Made by a program: the position numbers and the translations under genes. 64,000 nucleotides of DNA from positions 186,001-250,000 of the forward strand of contig NZ_CP046052.1 in NCBI RefSeq assembly GCF_004802635.2, given 5' to 3'. This stretch comes from Methylocystis heyeri (lineage in GTDB: Bacteria > Pseudomonadota > Alphaproteobacteria > Rhizobiales > Beijerinckiaceae). The notes beneath the pieces are model-generated. The model was given only the letters and a program-made list of their open reading frames with translations. It was not told the origin of the DNA and ran no database searches. Numbering within the stretch: the first letter of the stretch is position 1; every line of letters starts with the position of its first letter. Below, piece by piece: positions 1 to 9,459 of this stretch.

Positions 1-156
1 CTGTCACGAGCTTATCTGTGGCAAAATATGGGATACTGTGTCTTTTCCGTCACAGAAGACGATGCCGCCGCCGGCGCTTGATCGGCAGTGGGATTTACGG
101 CAGGCTCCGCTTCACTATGGTTGATGACGGCAACTAAGCAGATTTGAGCGCGCCGG

Positions 157-830
<674 letters not shown>

Positions 831-834
<4 letters not shown>

Positions 835-2234
835 AACGCCCTTCGCTTTCCTGGCGCATCGTCGGATATCTCATTCTCGCGCAGATCGTCGCCTTTGCGC
901 TGGCCTGGGCGGCGTCGACCGCCCTCGGCCTCGCGGGCGTCGAGATATTCAAGACCACCTGGGACGAACTGGCCGCGCCGCGCGCGAGCCGCCTCGTGAT
1001 CGATTCGCTCGTGCGCGATGCGGACGGCGCCGTTCGCATCGATCCCGTTCCCGAGTTGCGCGCCGAACTCGAACGGGCGCCGGGAATGAAATTCGCCGCC
1101 TTCGACCGGGAAGGCAAGACTTCGCTGCCCGGCTCGTCTCCCGAACTGGTGGCGGCTGCGCAGCGTGTCCTGGGGGTGAGCCCGACGCATACGCATCTCA
1201 TCCTTCCGGGCGATCCGGGGACGAGCCCTCTCGGGTTCATGGAGCCGCGATGGACGCCCTACGGCCGGTTCCATATCGCGGTCTACAGGCAAAAATTCCG
1301 CTGGGACGATATTTTTCACGCCATCGGCGCCGATCTGCAATGGCTCGCAATCTATCCCCTGGCCGCGATGTTCATGTCCGCGGGAACGGCCTGGTTCGCG
1401 ATGCGCAACGGCCTTACGCCCTTGCGCGCCGTGGTGCAGGAAGCCTCCGGCATCGATATGAATTCGCTCGACAGGCGCCTTTCGACAGCCGGCGTTCCAG
1501 AGGAGATCAACCCTCTTGTCGAGGCCATGAACGACGCGCTCGATCGGCTCTCCGCCGGGGCCGCGCGGCAGCGTCGCTTCATAGCCAATGCGGCGCATGA
1601 GCTGCGCACGCCCGTCGCAATCCTCAATGCGCGTCTCGACGCCCCGCAGGAGCCGAGCTTCAAGAGCGATCTCAAGCGCGATGCGCGACGGATCCGCAAC
1701 ATCGTCGAGCAACTGCTCGCGAGCTCGCGCCTCGGCGAACGTCCCAACGAACTCGACCGGCAAATCGATCTGGTCGCGCTCGTTCGCGCGGCCGTCGCCG
1801 ATTCTGCGCTGCTCGCGATCAAGAACAAGCGCCAGATCGCTTTCGAAACGGAAAGGCCTTCCGTATCCGTGTGCGGAAACCGGATCGCGCTCGAATCCGT
1901 GGTGGCGAATCTGATCGACAATGCTTTGCGGGCGGAGCCCGAGGGCGGAACGGTCGCCGTTCGCGTCGAAGCCGAGGCCGCCGTCGCAGTGGTCGATCAC
2001 GGCGAAGGCGTCGCGCCGGCCGACCGGGACATGATCTTCGAGCCTTTCTGGCGCAAGACCGAAGCCAAGCCGGGCACAGGCCTCGGCCTCGCCATTGCAA
2101 GAGAACTGGTGAGCCTCCACGGCGGCAGGATTTTCGTCGAAGACACGCTCGGGGGCGGCGCCACTTTCAAAATAGTCCTGCCGCCCGCGTTCGATGACGC
2201 ACAAAAGCTTGTCTCATCCACGAATGCGCCTTGA
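831..2234 (+). CDS. Membrane sensor histidine kinase (partner of the 157-834 regulator)
   Basis: A classical membrane histidine kinase. The frame stays open upstream of the first GTG (996) and encodes an obvious N-terminal membrane helix (around nt 855-945) right after the regulator stop. The only usable initiator there is CTG 831, which overlaps the stop (CTGA) and has GGAG about 9 nt upstream. With that start the protein is 467 residues. A second membrane helix lies around nt 1330-1400, followed by HAMP, the phospho-accepting His in NAAHELRTPVA (about residue 255), an N-box (NLIDNALRAEP) and G-boxes (DHGEGV, GTGLGLAIARELVSLHGG). Starting at GTG 996 would remove the first membrane helix, so I prefer the non-ATG start. 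The start is the uncertain part. Confidence 0.88.
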
Positions 2235-2282
2235 CGCCTGTAACAGCGCCGCATACGTTCATCGGCGAGCAGGAGTTCCGGC

Positions 2283-2666
2283 TTGATCTCTCATCGCGCA
2301 ACCAACGCATCAGGAAAGTGGATCGTCGTCACCGTCGTGACGGCGTGCTTTTTTGTTTGGCAGGCGTTGCTTGCAGGCGCGATGCCGGGAGGGATGAGCT
2401 ACGCAGGCGACGCCATCTGCGCACAGCAAAGCGATATCGGCTCCAAAGACACTCCTCCTGCTCCCGGAGCCCATCATCACGCTGCTTGCTGCCTTTTGCA
2501 TCCCGGCGTTCTGCTTCTTCCCGCGCCTCGTCCTGCGTCCGCCGTCAAGGCGGAGCGCATAGGGGAACTGCTGCCTTTGGCGACGGACCGCTCCGCTCGC
2601 CTCAGCGGCGGTGCGCCGGAACTCGGCCCTTTGTCGGCGCGCGCGCCGCCCCGTTTCTTTTCCTGA
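2283..2666 (+). CDS. Small secreted Cys/His-rich protein (DUF2946-like)
   Basis: A 127-residue protein beginning at TTG 2283. An N-terminal hydrophobic stretch (WIVVTVVTACFFVWQALLAG) looks like a signal peptide or membrane anchor. The middle carries a Cys/His cluster, AHHHAACCLLHPG, followed by a proline-rich tail. This pattern resembles DUF2946-type small proteins that occur near copper and two-component genes. It lies 48 nt after the sensor kinase on the same strand. Function is unknown, and metal binding is inferred only from the cluster. The start codon is uncertain. Confidence 0.5.
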   Translation: MISHRATNASGKWIVVTVVTACFFVWQALLAGAMPGGMSYAGDAICAQQSDIGSKDTPPAPGAHHHAACCLLHPGVLLLPAPRPASAVKAERIGELLPLATDRSARLSGGAPELGPLSARAPPRFFS

Positions 2667-2967
2667 TTTCATTACTGACGTTCATATCCGTCGCGTTCGT
2701 CGTTCGCGCCTTTCCATGCGAATAATTCGTCGAGCGTCGGAGGATCGCGCACCGAGCCGGAAACTTCGATTCCCATTCCGTCGCAAGAGCTTGTCGACCT
2801 TTTGCGATTGATGCGCTTTCGGAGCCTATGTCGGCGCCGGCGCTCGCGTGACCCCCGTGTAAAACCCGGCGCAGCCGTTTCTCTGCGACTGCTGCGCCGT
2901 CGATTTCGCCTCCCTGGTGAGAAACGGCTGCGTGCGCACTCTCCCAGCGCGCAAAGTCGTCAGACTT
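2667..2967 (+). other. Intergenic region with long inverted repeat; possible small RNA
   Basis: About 300 nt without a convincing gene. It contains a perfect 12-bp inverted repeat, GCAGCCGTTTCT (2871-2882) and AGAAACGGCTGC (2920-2931), enclosing 37 nt. A good intrinsic terminator on the plus strand follows immediately (2968-2998). Together these look like the 3' half of a small transcript. Short reading frames here have atypical composition, and I do not call them. No known RNA family (6S, SRP RNA, common riboswitches) was recognised. Confidence 0.3.
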
Positions 2968-2998
2968 CCCCGCTCGATCTTTTTCGAGCGGGGCTTTT
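2968..2998 (+). terminator. Intrinsic terminator, plus-strand orientation
   Basis: Perfect 9-bp stem CCCCGCTCG (2968-2976) / CGAGCGGGG (2985-2993) with an 8-nt loop, followed by CTTTT. The T-run orientation terminates plus-strand transcription from the 2283 gene or from an RNA in 2667-2967. The hairpin also sits just beyond the stop codon of the minus-strand kinase gene and could protect that transcript's end. Confidence 0.7.
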
Positions 2999-4334
2999 AT
3001 CCGGCGCGGGCGGAGCGCGCAGCTCGCGCGCCGATCTCTTCGAGCGTCGCCGTCACGTCGTCCATCAGGGGCCTGGCGCGTGAATCCGGCTGCACGCAGA
3101 GGGCCTCCAACTCCCGCAGTTTTTCCAGGCCGCCCGCATGTGGCGCGCATTGTTCCAGCAGTTCGCCGAGCAGCAGCCCCCAGGCCCGGACCTCGACTCG
3201 CCGCCATGCCTCGCCCTCCGGGCCATGTGGAAGCGCACAGGCGGCGCCGAAGTCGCTGAGCTTGGCCTTTCCGGTCTCGCCGTCCCACAGCGTATTATGG
3301 GCGTAAAGGTCGCCGTGCATTATGCCCCGCTCATGAAGATGGGCGGCGGCGGCGGCCGTACAGCGCGCGATTTCGAGCGCGGAATCGACGGATAGGCCGA
3401 GCGCCGGATCATAGACGTCGCGGCTGCAGCTCTCGAGGCTGGGCGGACCCGCCAGCACGCGCCAATGTGCGGGAAGCAGCGGCATGACCAGCGCCTCTGC
3501 GCCATCGGGGTGATCCGTGAGCCGCCCGAGCGTCCCGATCAGATTGGGATGATCGCCAGCGGCGAGGCACGCCGCCATCTCGCAGGAGGGTAGGCCGTCG
3601 CTCGTCATGGAGCCTTTGTATAGCTTCAGGGCGACGGCTTCGGCCTCGCAGCCGCCTGGCCTGCTCCAGCGCGCCGAGTGCACCCGGCCCGAAGCGCCTT
3701 CTCCGAGCAGCGCGTCGACTTCGAGCTGCGCCCAGGAAACGAACTGCGCGCCGACCGGCGCAACCGGGCGCTCGCAGGGATTTCCCGCCCAGGATATCCA
3801 CGCGAGACCGGGCAGCGTCGCGAGCCATGGCGGCAGGGTCTCGAAAGCGTTGGAGCTCAGCCTTATGAGTTCGAGGCTTGCAGCCCCCGCCATGCTCTCG
3901 GGAAGGTTCTGGAGCCGATTGCCGGCCAGCATCAGCTTTTGCAGAAGCGGCCGCTCGCCGAGAGATTCCGGAAGGCGCTCGATGCGGTTGTCGGTGAGCG
4001 TCAGCCAGCGCAACCGGGGCGGCAAGGCTTCTGCTGGAACCTCCCGCAATCCGGTGGCGCGAAAACCGATCTGGCTCAATGCCGCGCAGTCTCCCAGCGA
4101 CGAGGGGAGACGCTCGAAAGGATTTCCCGAGCAGAACAGCGCCCGCAGCCTGTGGAGACGCCCCATGTCGTCGGGAAGAGACGTCAGCCCGCCTCCGCTG
4201 AGGTCCAGGACCTCCAGCGTATCGGCGAGCGCGAAAATCTCGCGCGGGAATTCGCAGAGCCCGCCAAGGCGCAGGCGTCGCGCGCCGGCGAGATCGCCAC
4301 GGCGAAGAGAGTCGAGTTCGATGCTGCTGTCCAT
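2997..4334 (-). CDS. Leucine-rich-repeat protein kinase
   Basis: A 445-residue protein with two parts. Residues about 20-190 are leucine-rich repeats of the LxxLxLxxNxLxxLPxxL type (for example LTLTDNRIERLPESL and LMLAGNRLQNLPESM). Residues about 207-430 are a eukaryotic-type Ser/Thr kinase. The kinase has the glycine loop GEGASGRVHSA (211-221), lysine in VALKLYKG, catalytic loop HGDLYAHN, and DFG in LSDFGAA. The Arg of the usual HRD motif is Gly, as in several bacterial kinases. No signal peptide is seen, so it is probably cytoplasmic. The substrate is unknown. The gene stands alone, with convergent or unrelated neighbours. Confidence 0.88.
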   Translation of the reverse strand: MDSSIELDSLRRGDLAGARRLRLGGLCEFPREIFALADTLEVLDLSGGGLTSLPDDMGRLHRLRALFCSGNPFERLPSSLGDCAALSQIGFRATGLREVPAEALPPRLRWLTLTDNRIERLPESLGERPLLQKLMLAGNRLQNLPESMAGAASLELIRLSSNAFETLPPWLATLPGLAWISWAGNPCERPVAPVGAQFVSWAQLEVDALLGEGASGRVHSARWSRPGGCEAEAVALKLYKGSMTSDGLPSCEMAACLAAGDHPNLIGTLGRLTDHPDGAEALVMPLLPAHWRVLAGPPSLESCSRDVYDPALGLSVDSALEIARCTAAAAAHLHERGIMHGDLYAHNTLWDGETGKAKLSDFGAACALPHGPEGEAWRRVEVRAWGLLLGELLEQCAPHAGGLEKLRELEALCVQPDSRARPLMDDVTATLEEIGARAARSARAG

Positions 4335-4395
4335 GGCGCTGCTGTATGCAGCCCTGGGCCGAGGCGCAACGGAAAATGGAACGGTGTCTACCGGG

Positions 4396-4416
4396 CGGGA
4401 GGTTAGGGACCTCCCG
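4396..4416. terminator. Hairpin between two minus-strand genes
   Basis: Perfect 8-bp stem CGGGAGGT (4396-4403) / ACCTCCCG (4409-4416) with a 5-nt loop, lying just past the stop of the receptor-porin gene. There is no T-run on the minus strand, so it may be a Rho-assisted or transcript-stabilising hairpin rather than a true intrinsic terminator. Confidence 0.4.
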
Positions 4417-4442
4417 TCCGATCGCCGCCAGAGCGGGAAGCA

Positions 4443-7400
4443 TCAATATTTCGCGAGTTGCGGCGCCGCGCCCCAATCGAAATGATAGTTCAAGCCGGCG
4501 CGAACGACATGGCCGCCCGACCATCCTGCACTGGTGACGTTGGACACATAGAGGAGGGGGCGGCCCGCGACGGCCTGATTGACACCGCCGAGAAGGCCGT
4601 AAAAGCCCTGATTGCCGAGATCGCAATAGAGATATTCGAGCTTGGCGCTCCAATGCGGGTTTATCAGCCACTCTCCGCCGGCGCCGACGGTCCAGCCGAT
4701 CCGCAAGGAGTTGGCGTTCTCATAACCGCCATTCACGCCGAAGGACGCCGAATTCGAAAATTGCCAGATGGAGGCGGCGAGATGCGGCTCGCCATAGGCC
4801 AGTCCGCCGGTGGCGTAGGCGAGCAGGGCCGGCGTGACCAGATAGCCGAAGCGCCCGCGAGCCGTGCCGAGATAAGCGAGGCTTTTCGAGGCGGTCGTCG
4901 TCGTCGTGACGCTTGCGCGGGTGACGGCTTCGTTTGCGGCTCCGAGGGCTGAGCCGGAGGCGTGCGCCGTGGTTCCCTGGAAATCGGCTTCCAGGCCGGC
5001 GACGAGCTTGGGCCGGAACTGCCAATTGTAGCCGATCTGGCCGCCGCCGAGGAATCCCCCCTCGCTCAGAGGGACCACGCTGGCGGCGCTGGAGGCGCTC
5101 GCCCGCCCGAAATAGGTCGCGCTTCGTAGGATTTGGCCGCTCTTTGGATTCTTCGCTCCCGGATCATCGAACGCGTCTCCCGGAACATTATTGAGGCCGT
5201 TGTTGTCGCCGAAGAGTCCGCCGGCGTTCACGCCTGCATAAAAGCCCGTCCAGAAGGGGGCAGGGGACGGTTCCGCGGGAGCCGCCGCCTTGAAAGGCAG
5301 ATCGGCGACCGACTTGTCCGAGAAAGCGAGTTTGAGCTCCGAGCCCCAGACCGCGCCCCATGCCGGGTAGCCATAGATCGTCTCGTAGCGCTTGTTGGTG
5401 ATGTTGCGCCCATAGAAGGTGAGCTTGGCGTCGCCGCCCGAGATGGGGAAGTCGTAAGCGAGATTGGCGTCGACGGTGGCGTAATTGCCCACCTGATGAT
5501 AGGCGCCGTCGGCCGAGTTGAAATTGGACCAGAAGGCGGAAACATAATTCACCGCGACGGTGGCGGTGAATTTGTTCCAGGCCTGGGTGAGGGCGAAGTT
5601 CGCCATCGATCGGGGAATGGTCATCCCGTAGGGCGTGCTTGTCGAGCCGCTCCAGGCTTCGGTCAGCCGGGTATAGCTGGCGCGATAGGAAGTCTTACCG
5701 AGGGGGTTGTCGAGGAACACGCCGGTCGCCACCGCCTCGACGCCCTTGCGCACCGTGTTCGCCTGTGTCCACACCGGTGTCAGCTGGCCGTTGTAGGTGA
5801 TGTAGCGAGACGGCGTTTTGTCGTTGGCGATCTCGGTGTCGAAATAGGTCACCTGGGGCTTGAACCAGCTATAGAGCGGCAGGATGACGGCCGCTTCATA
5901 TTTATCCTGCAACTCGGGCAGCAGGGTCACGCCGTTGTCCGGGATGATGCCCGAGACGTCGCTCTGCTCGGTATGTGAATATCGGCCGCTGAAAGCGACT
6001 TCCCTCAACGGGTCGAATGCGCCGAGATCGAATTCCTTCAAGGGTTTTAGGGTCGCGCCCGCCGCGTAGTTGATCGCGAGCGGAAAGCCGCGGTTATAGA
6101 AGTATCTCGTGGATGAGCCAGAGGCCGCCTGATCGACGCCGATGTAATCATAGTGATCGTCGACCCGGAAGCTGCCGTCCAGAGTCAGGCGATCGGAAAA
6201 CAGCTTCTGCTCGAAATTGCCGTAGCCGCTGAGCGTATCCTCCTTGCGGGCGTAGCCGGCATAGGATGTTTGACCCGTCGGGTTCGACCAATTGATATAT
6301 TGTATGCCGAGCTGCGCGAGGGTTCCGTCCCAGGTGAAGCTGTGCCGCGCGTTGATCTGGCCGGTGTAGCTCTTCTCGTTGTTGACCGTGACGATCCCAT
6401 TGTTGAAGGCGGCGAGGACGTTGTTGTCCTGCGTCTTGGTGTAGGACAGGGTGATCAGGCTGACATTGTGCGCGTCCCAGTTCAAATTCGAGTTGGAGGT
6501 CAGAAAGGTGGCCTCCATCGGCGAATAGGACCACTTCTGTCCGATCAAGCTCGGCGTGTTCTGGCCGAAGGTCGCCTGTTGAAAGCCGTAACGCGTGCTC
6601 TCCTGGAACAGCGTCCAGTTGGTCTCGAGGATGCCGGCGGAAAAGCCGCCTTTGAGCAGGCCAGCGGTCGTGTCGTTCCAGGCATAGAAGTTCGGGGGGC
6701 CTTCATTGCTGCTTTTTTGAATGAAGCCCGAAATGAAAGTCGGGAGCGAGCCCGGCTGCTTATCGAAGACATAGCCGCCATAGGCGCTGCCCAGCACGCC
6801 GCCGTAGGTTTCGACCGCAGTCCTGAATTCCGCCTCGGTATTTTGCGGAATATGGGTGCGGATGACGACGAAGCCGCTGTTGAGCGCGCCGGAGGCCGAG
6901 CCGAAGTCGACGAGCGGCCCGAGCGTCAGCGCCGAGGGGTCGCGGACGATGTCGACCTGATCGACCTGTGACAATGGCAAGGTCTGCATCATCAGACCGG
7001 CGGTCTGCGCGCTCATATAGGCGCCGTCGACGACGAAGCCGAAATTCGAATCGCCGCGGAACTTGAGATTGTTGGGGAATTTTCGCCCCTGATAGGTGAC
7101 GAGGACGCTGGTCGCGTTCTGCAGAAGGCCGAAAATGTTTTGAGGATTGAGGTCCTCGATATCCTGGCGCGTGAAGGTCTCGGTATGAGGGCGGCTGCTC
7201 GGCGCGACGCGCGCCATATTGGCGACGTTGTCGGGCTGAAGATCGGGCCGCGCCTGCTGCGGCGTGAGGAGGCGCGGCGCTCCGTCGGAAGAATTCGAGG
7301 CGCCGTTTTCCGACGATCCGCCGACGTCTATTGCGGGCAGAGACTCTTGCCCTCGCGCGCTTCCTTGCAAAAGCGCAATGGCGGCGAGCGAACAGGCCCC

Positions 7401-7454
7401 CAGAAGGCGCGTTCTCGGTCTGCGCCGCATCGACGGCTGATCGTCCATACCCAT
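4443..7454 (-). CDS. TonB-dependent receptor fused to an Omp25/RopB-type 8-strand porin
   Basis: A 1003-residue outer-membrane protein. After a Sec signal peptide (about residues 9-36) comes a TonB-receptor plug (about 85-210, with LPLSQVDQVDIVRDPSA) and a large beta-barrel. The barrel ends in a typical final strand, SELKLAF, near residue 710. Normally such a protein stops there. Here the frame continues through a short linker (ADLPFKAAAPAEPSPAP) into a second complete barrel from about residue 731. That part has WTGFYAGVNAGG, GGGQIGYNWQF, GLEADFQG, a final-strand-like LNYHFDW, and the usual ...KLEYLYCDLG segment. It is the mature form of Omp25/31-family porins without its own signal peptide. 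GGAGG sits 5 nt before the ATG. It probably imports a metal chelate with the ABC system upstream. Confidence 0.9.
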   Translation of the reverse strand: MGMDDQPSMRRRPRTRLLGACSLAAIALLQGSARGQESLPAIDVGGSSENGASNSSDGAPRLLTPQQARPDLQPDNVANMARVAPSSRPHTETFTRQDIEDLNPQNIFGLLQNATSVLVTYQGRKFPNNLKFRGDSNFGFVVDGAYMSAQTAGLMMQTLPLSQVDQVDIVRDPSALTLGPLVDFGSASGALNSGFVVIRTHIPQNTEAEFRTAVETYGGVLGSAYGGYVFDKQPGSLPTFISGFIQKSSNEGPPNFYAWNDTTAGLLKGGFSAGILETNWTLFQESTRYGFQQATFGQNTPSLIGQKWSYSPMEATFLTSNSNLNWDAHNVSLITLSYTKTQDNNVLAAFNNGIVTVNNEKSYTGQINARHSFTWDGTLAQLGIQYINWSNPTGQTSYAGYARKEDTLSGYGNFEQKLFSDRLTLDGSFRVDDHYDYIGVDQAASGSSTRYFYNRGFPLAINYAAGATLKPLKEFDLGAFDPLREVAFSGRYSHTEQSDVSGIIPDNGVTLLPELQDKYEAAVILPLYSWFKPQVTYFDTEIANDKTPSRYITYNGQLTPVWTQANTVRKGVEAVATGVFLDNPLGKTSYRASYTRLTEAWSGSTSTPYGMTIPRSMANFALTQAWNKFTATVAVNYVSAFWSNFNSADGAYHQVGNYATVDANLAYDFPISGGDAKLTFYGRNITNKRYETIYGYPAWGAVWGSELKLAFSDKSVADLPFKAAAPAEPSPAPFWTGFYAGVNAGGLFGDNNGLNNVPGDAFDDPGAKNPKSGQILRSATYFGRASASSAASVVPLSEGGFLGGGQIGYNWQFRPKLVAGLEADFQGTTAHASGSALGAANEAVTRASVTTTTTASKSLAYLGTARGRFGYLVTPALLAYATGGLAYGEPHLAASIWQFSNSASFGVNGGYENANSLRIGWTVGAGGEWLINPHWSAKLEYLYCDLGNQGFYGLLGGVNQAVAGRPLLYVSNVTSAGWSGGHVVRAGLNYHFDWGAAPQLAKY

Positions 7455-7656
7455 CTATTCCTCCAACCGGCCCTGCGCACGAAGTCGTTCAGGCGAGTTC
7501 CGTCGGCCTGAATCAAACGCTGCGCGGGTAATGAAAATATAAAATATGTATATGGCGTCGATACACGGAGGAACAGTACAAAGCTTGTGCATTCGTTATA
7601 TAAAATAGACACATAGATATTTCGGACGCCAAACATCCGCATCCGGGGCGAGGGAA
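7455..7656 (-). promoter_or_regulatory. AT-rich leader of the receptor-porin gene
   Basis: Two hundred bases separate the ABC ATPase from the receptor gene. The part at about 7528-7620 is strikingly AT-rich compared with the surrounding DNA, with runs such as GAAAATATAAAATATG and TTATATAAAATAGA. This suggests a separate, probably metal-regulated promoter for the receptor. No exact Fur, Irr or RirA box was recognised. Confidence 0.4.
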
Positions 7657-8454
7657 TCAGGCCGATGCATGCGAAGCTGGAAAGAGTCGCCTGACGCCGC
7701 GTTCATCATTCACGGTCTCGACGCGTACGCCGTAGATCCGTTCGATCATCGCGCTGGTTACGACCTCCGGCGCCGGCCCGTCCGCCGTTATGCGCCCGCT
7801 TTCAAGTATTGCTACGCGGTCGGCGACGAGAAGGGCGTGTTCGGGATTATGGGTGCTCACCAGAATGCCGCAACCGTCGCGAGCGAGCGCCGAAAGCTGC
7901 GCCAGCATCTTATGCTGATAGCCGTAGTCCAGCCCTGTCATGGGTTCGTCCATGATCAGCATGCGCGCGCCCTGCGCCAGCGCGCGGGCGATGAGCGTCA
8001 ATTGCCTCTCGCCGCCCGAGATTTCCGTATAGCAGCGGTCGGCGAGATGGGTGATGCCGAGCTTTTCCAGAGCGGCGCCGACAGCTTGCCGGTCTTCCCG
8101 GCCTGGGGGCCGGAGCAAGCCGGATTGCGCGATGCGCCCCAAAGCCGCCACGTCCCGCACCCGATAAGGGAAAGGAGCGGCGTGGCTCTGCGGCACATAG
8201 GCGATCGAACGCGCCGTCTCCCGGCGCGAATAGCTCGCGAGTTTCCTTCCGTCGAGCTCGACGGCGCCGCGCTCCGGCTTCAGAAAACCGAGCAGTAGGC
8301 GGAAGAGAGTGCTTTTGCCGGCGCCGTTGGCGCCCAGCAGCGCGATGATTTCGCCTTCCCGCAGCGTGAGGCTCGCGCCCGAGAGAATGGGACGTTCGCC
8401 GCGGCTGAAAAAGAGGTCGCGGCCCTCCAGGCGACGGCGCGAGTCGCGCGTCAT
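7657..8454 (-). CDS. ABC transporter ATP-binding protein (FepC/BtuD type)
   Basis: A 265-residue ABC ATPase of the iron-siderophore/haem/cobalamin importer class. Visible motifs are Walker A GANGAGKST, Q-loop YVPQSH, signature ISGGERQ, Walker B MLIMDEP with D-loop TGLD, and switch His in STHNPEH. The ATG overlaps the permease stop (ATGA at 8451-8454), so translation is coupled. It would energise uptake through the 8451-9458 permease. The substrate cannot be fixed from the ATPase alone. Confidence 0.94.
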   Translation of the reverse strand: MTRDSRRRLEGRDLFFSRGERPILSGASLTLREGEIIALLGANGAGKSTLFRLLLGFLKPERGAVELDGRKLASYSRRETARSIAYVPQSHAAPFPYRVRDVAALGRIAQSGLLRPPGREDRQAVGAALEKLGITHLADRCYTEISGGERQLTLIARALAQGARMLIMDEPMTGLDYGYQHKMLAQLSALARDGCGILVSTHNPEHALLVADRVAILESGRITADGPAPEVVTSAMIERIYGVRVETVNDERGVRRLFPASHASA

Positions 8455-9458
8455 AGCCACTCCCGCCGCGCATGACGAAGCACTGCGACAAAGGCCGGAA
8501 TGCCGAAGAGTTCGGTGACGACGCCGATGGGAATCTCCGCGTGCGCAACGACCCGCGCAATGCAATCGGCGAGGATCATGAAGATGGCGCCGAGCATCGC
8601 GCTTGCGGGAAGCAGGCGGCTGTTGAGCGGCCCGAGCGCCAGCCGCGCGAAATGCGGCACGATGAGCCCAACCCAGCCGATCATGCCGGCCAGCGCCACG
8701 GACAGCGAGGAGATCAGGGTCGCGGCGGCGATCACGCCGTAGCGCACGCCTTCCACCGGAACCCCGAGAGAGCGCGCCTCGTCGTCGCCCATGGACATGG
8801 CGTCGAGCGCCCGGCCGAGCAGGACCAGACATGCGACGCCCATTAGTATTGGCCCTGCCGCAAGCGCGGCGTGGGGAAGGTTGACGCTGGAAAAGCTGCC
8901 CATGAGCCAGTAGACGATGGCCGGCAACTGATCGTTGGGGTCCGCCGTATATTTGACGATCGAGAGCATCGAAGTGAACAAGGCTCCCGAGATCATGCCG
9001 CCGAGCACGAGCATTACGGTCGAAGCCGAGCCGAACAGATTGGCGATGACCGCTCCGGCGCCGACCGCGGCGAGGCCCATGACGAAAGCCAGGATCTGCA
9101 CGAGCGCGCCGTTGCCGAACCAAAGAATGCCCAAAGCGGCGCCGAAGCTCGCCCCGCCGAGCACGCCCAGAATTCCCGGCGAGACGAGAGGATTGCGAAA
9201 CACAGCCTGAAACGCGGCGCCCGAGGTCGCGAGCGCCGCTCCTACGAGGCCCGCCGCGAGCACGCGCGGAAGGCGGATCTCGACGATGACATTGTGCAGC
9301 AGATCGTATCGTGCGGGCTCCATTGCCGTCCAGCCGAGCGCGGCCCAGCCGAAGTCCGCGAGATCTGAAAAATGCAGGGGGTAACGCCCGAGCGTAAGCG
9401 CGAAGCAGGCCGTCATGATGAGCGCCGGCGGCAGCGTGAGCAGCGAAACGCCCCGCAC
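8451..9458 (-). CDS. FecCD-family ABC transporter permease
   Basis: A 335-residue inner-membrane permease of the FecCD/BtuC family with many hydrophobic helices. Family signatures include LPRVLAAGLVGAALATSGAAFQAVFRNPLVSPGILG (quoted as LPRVLAAGLVGAAL and FRNPLVSPGILG), GMIGWVGLIVPHFARL and a C-terminal cytoplasmic loop. I place the start at GTG 9458, one base after the binding-protein stop. The frame is open further upstream, but that part overlaps the preceding gene and has no membrane character. It forms the channel for the binding protein and ATPase encoded on either side. Confidence 0.92.
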   Translation of the reverse strand: MRGVSLLTLPPALIMTACFALTLGRYPLHFSDLADFGWAALGWTAMEPARYDLLHNVIVEIRLPRVLAAGLVGAALATSGAAFQAVFRNPLVSPGILGVLGGASFGAALGILWFGNGALVQILAFVMGLAAVGAGAVIANLFGSASTVMLVLGGMISGALFTSMLSIVKYTADPNDQLPAIVYWLMGSFSSVNLPHAALAAGPILMGVACLVLLGRALDAMSMGDDEARSLGVPVEGVRYGVIAAATLISSLSVALAGMIGWVGLIVPHFARLALGPLNSRLLPASAMLGAIFMILADCIARVVAHAEIPIGVVTELFGIPAFVAVLRHARREWL

Positions 9459-9459
9459 T

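Noticed and set aside
7560-7620. Fur, Irr or RirA box upstream of the receptor-porin gene
   Set aside because: The DNA is AT-rich, but no arrangement matches a known consensus closely enough to name the regulator.
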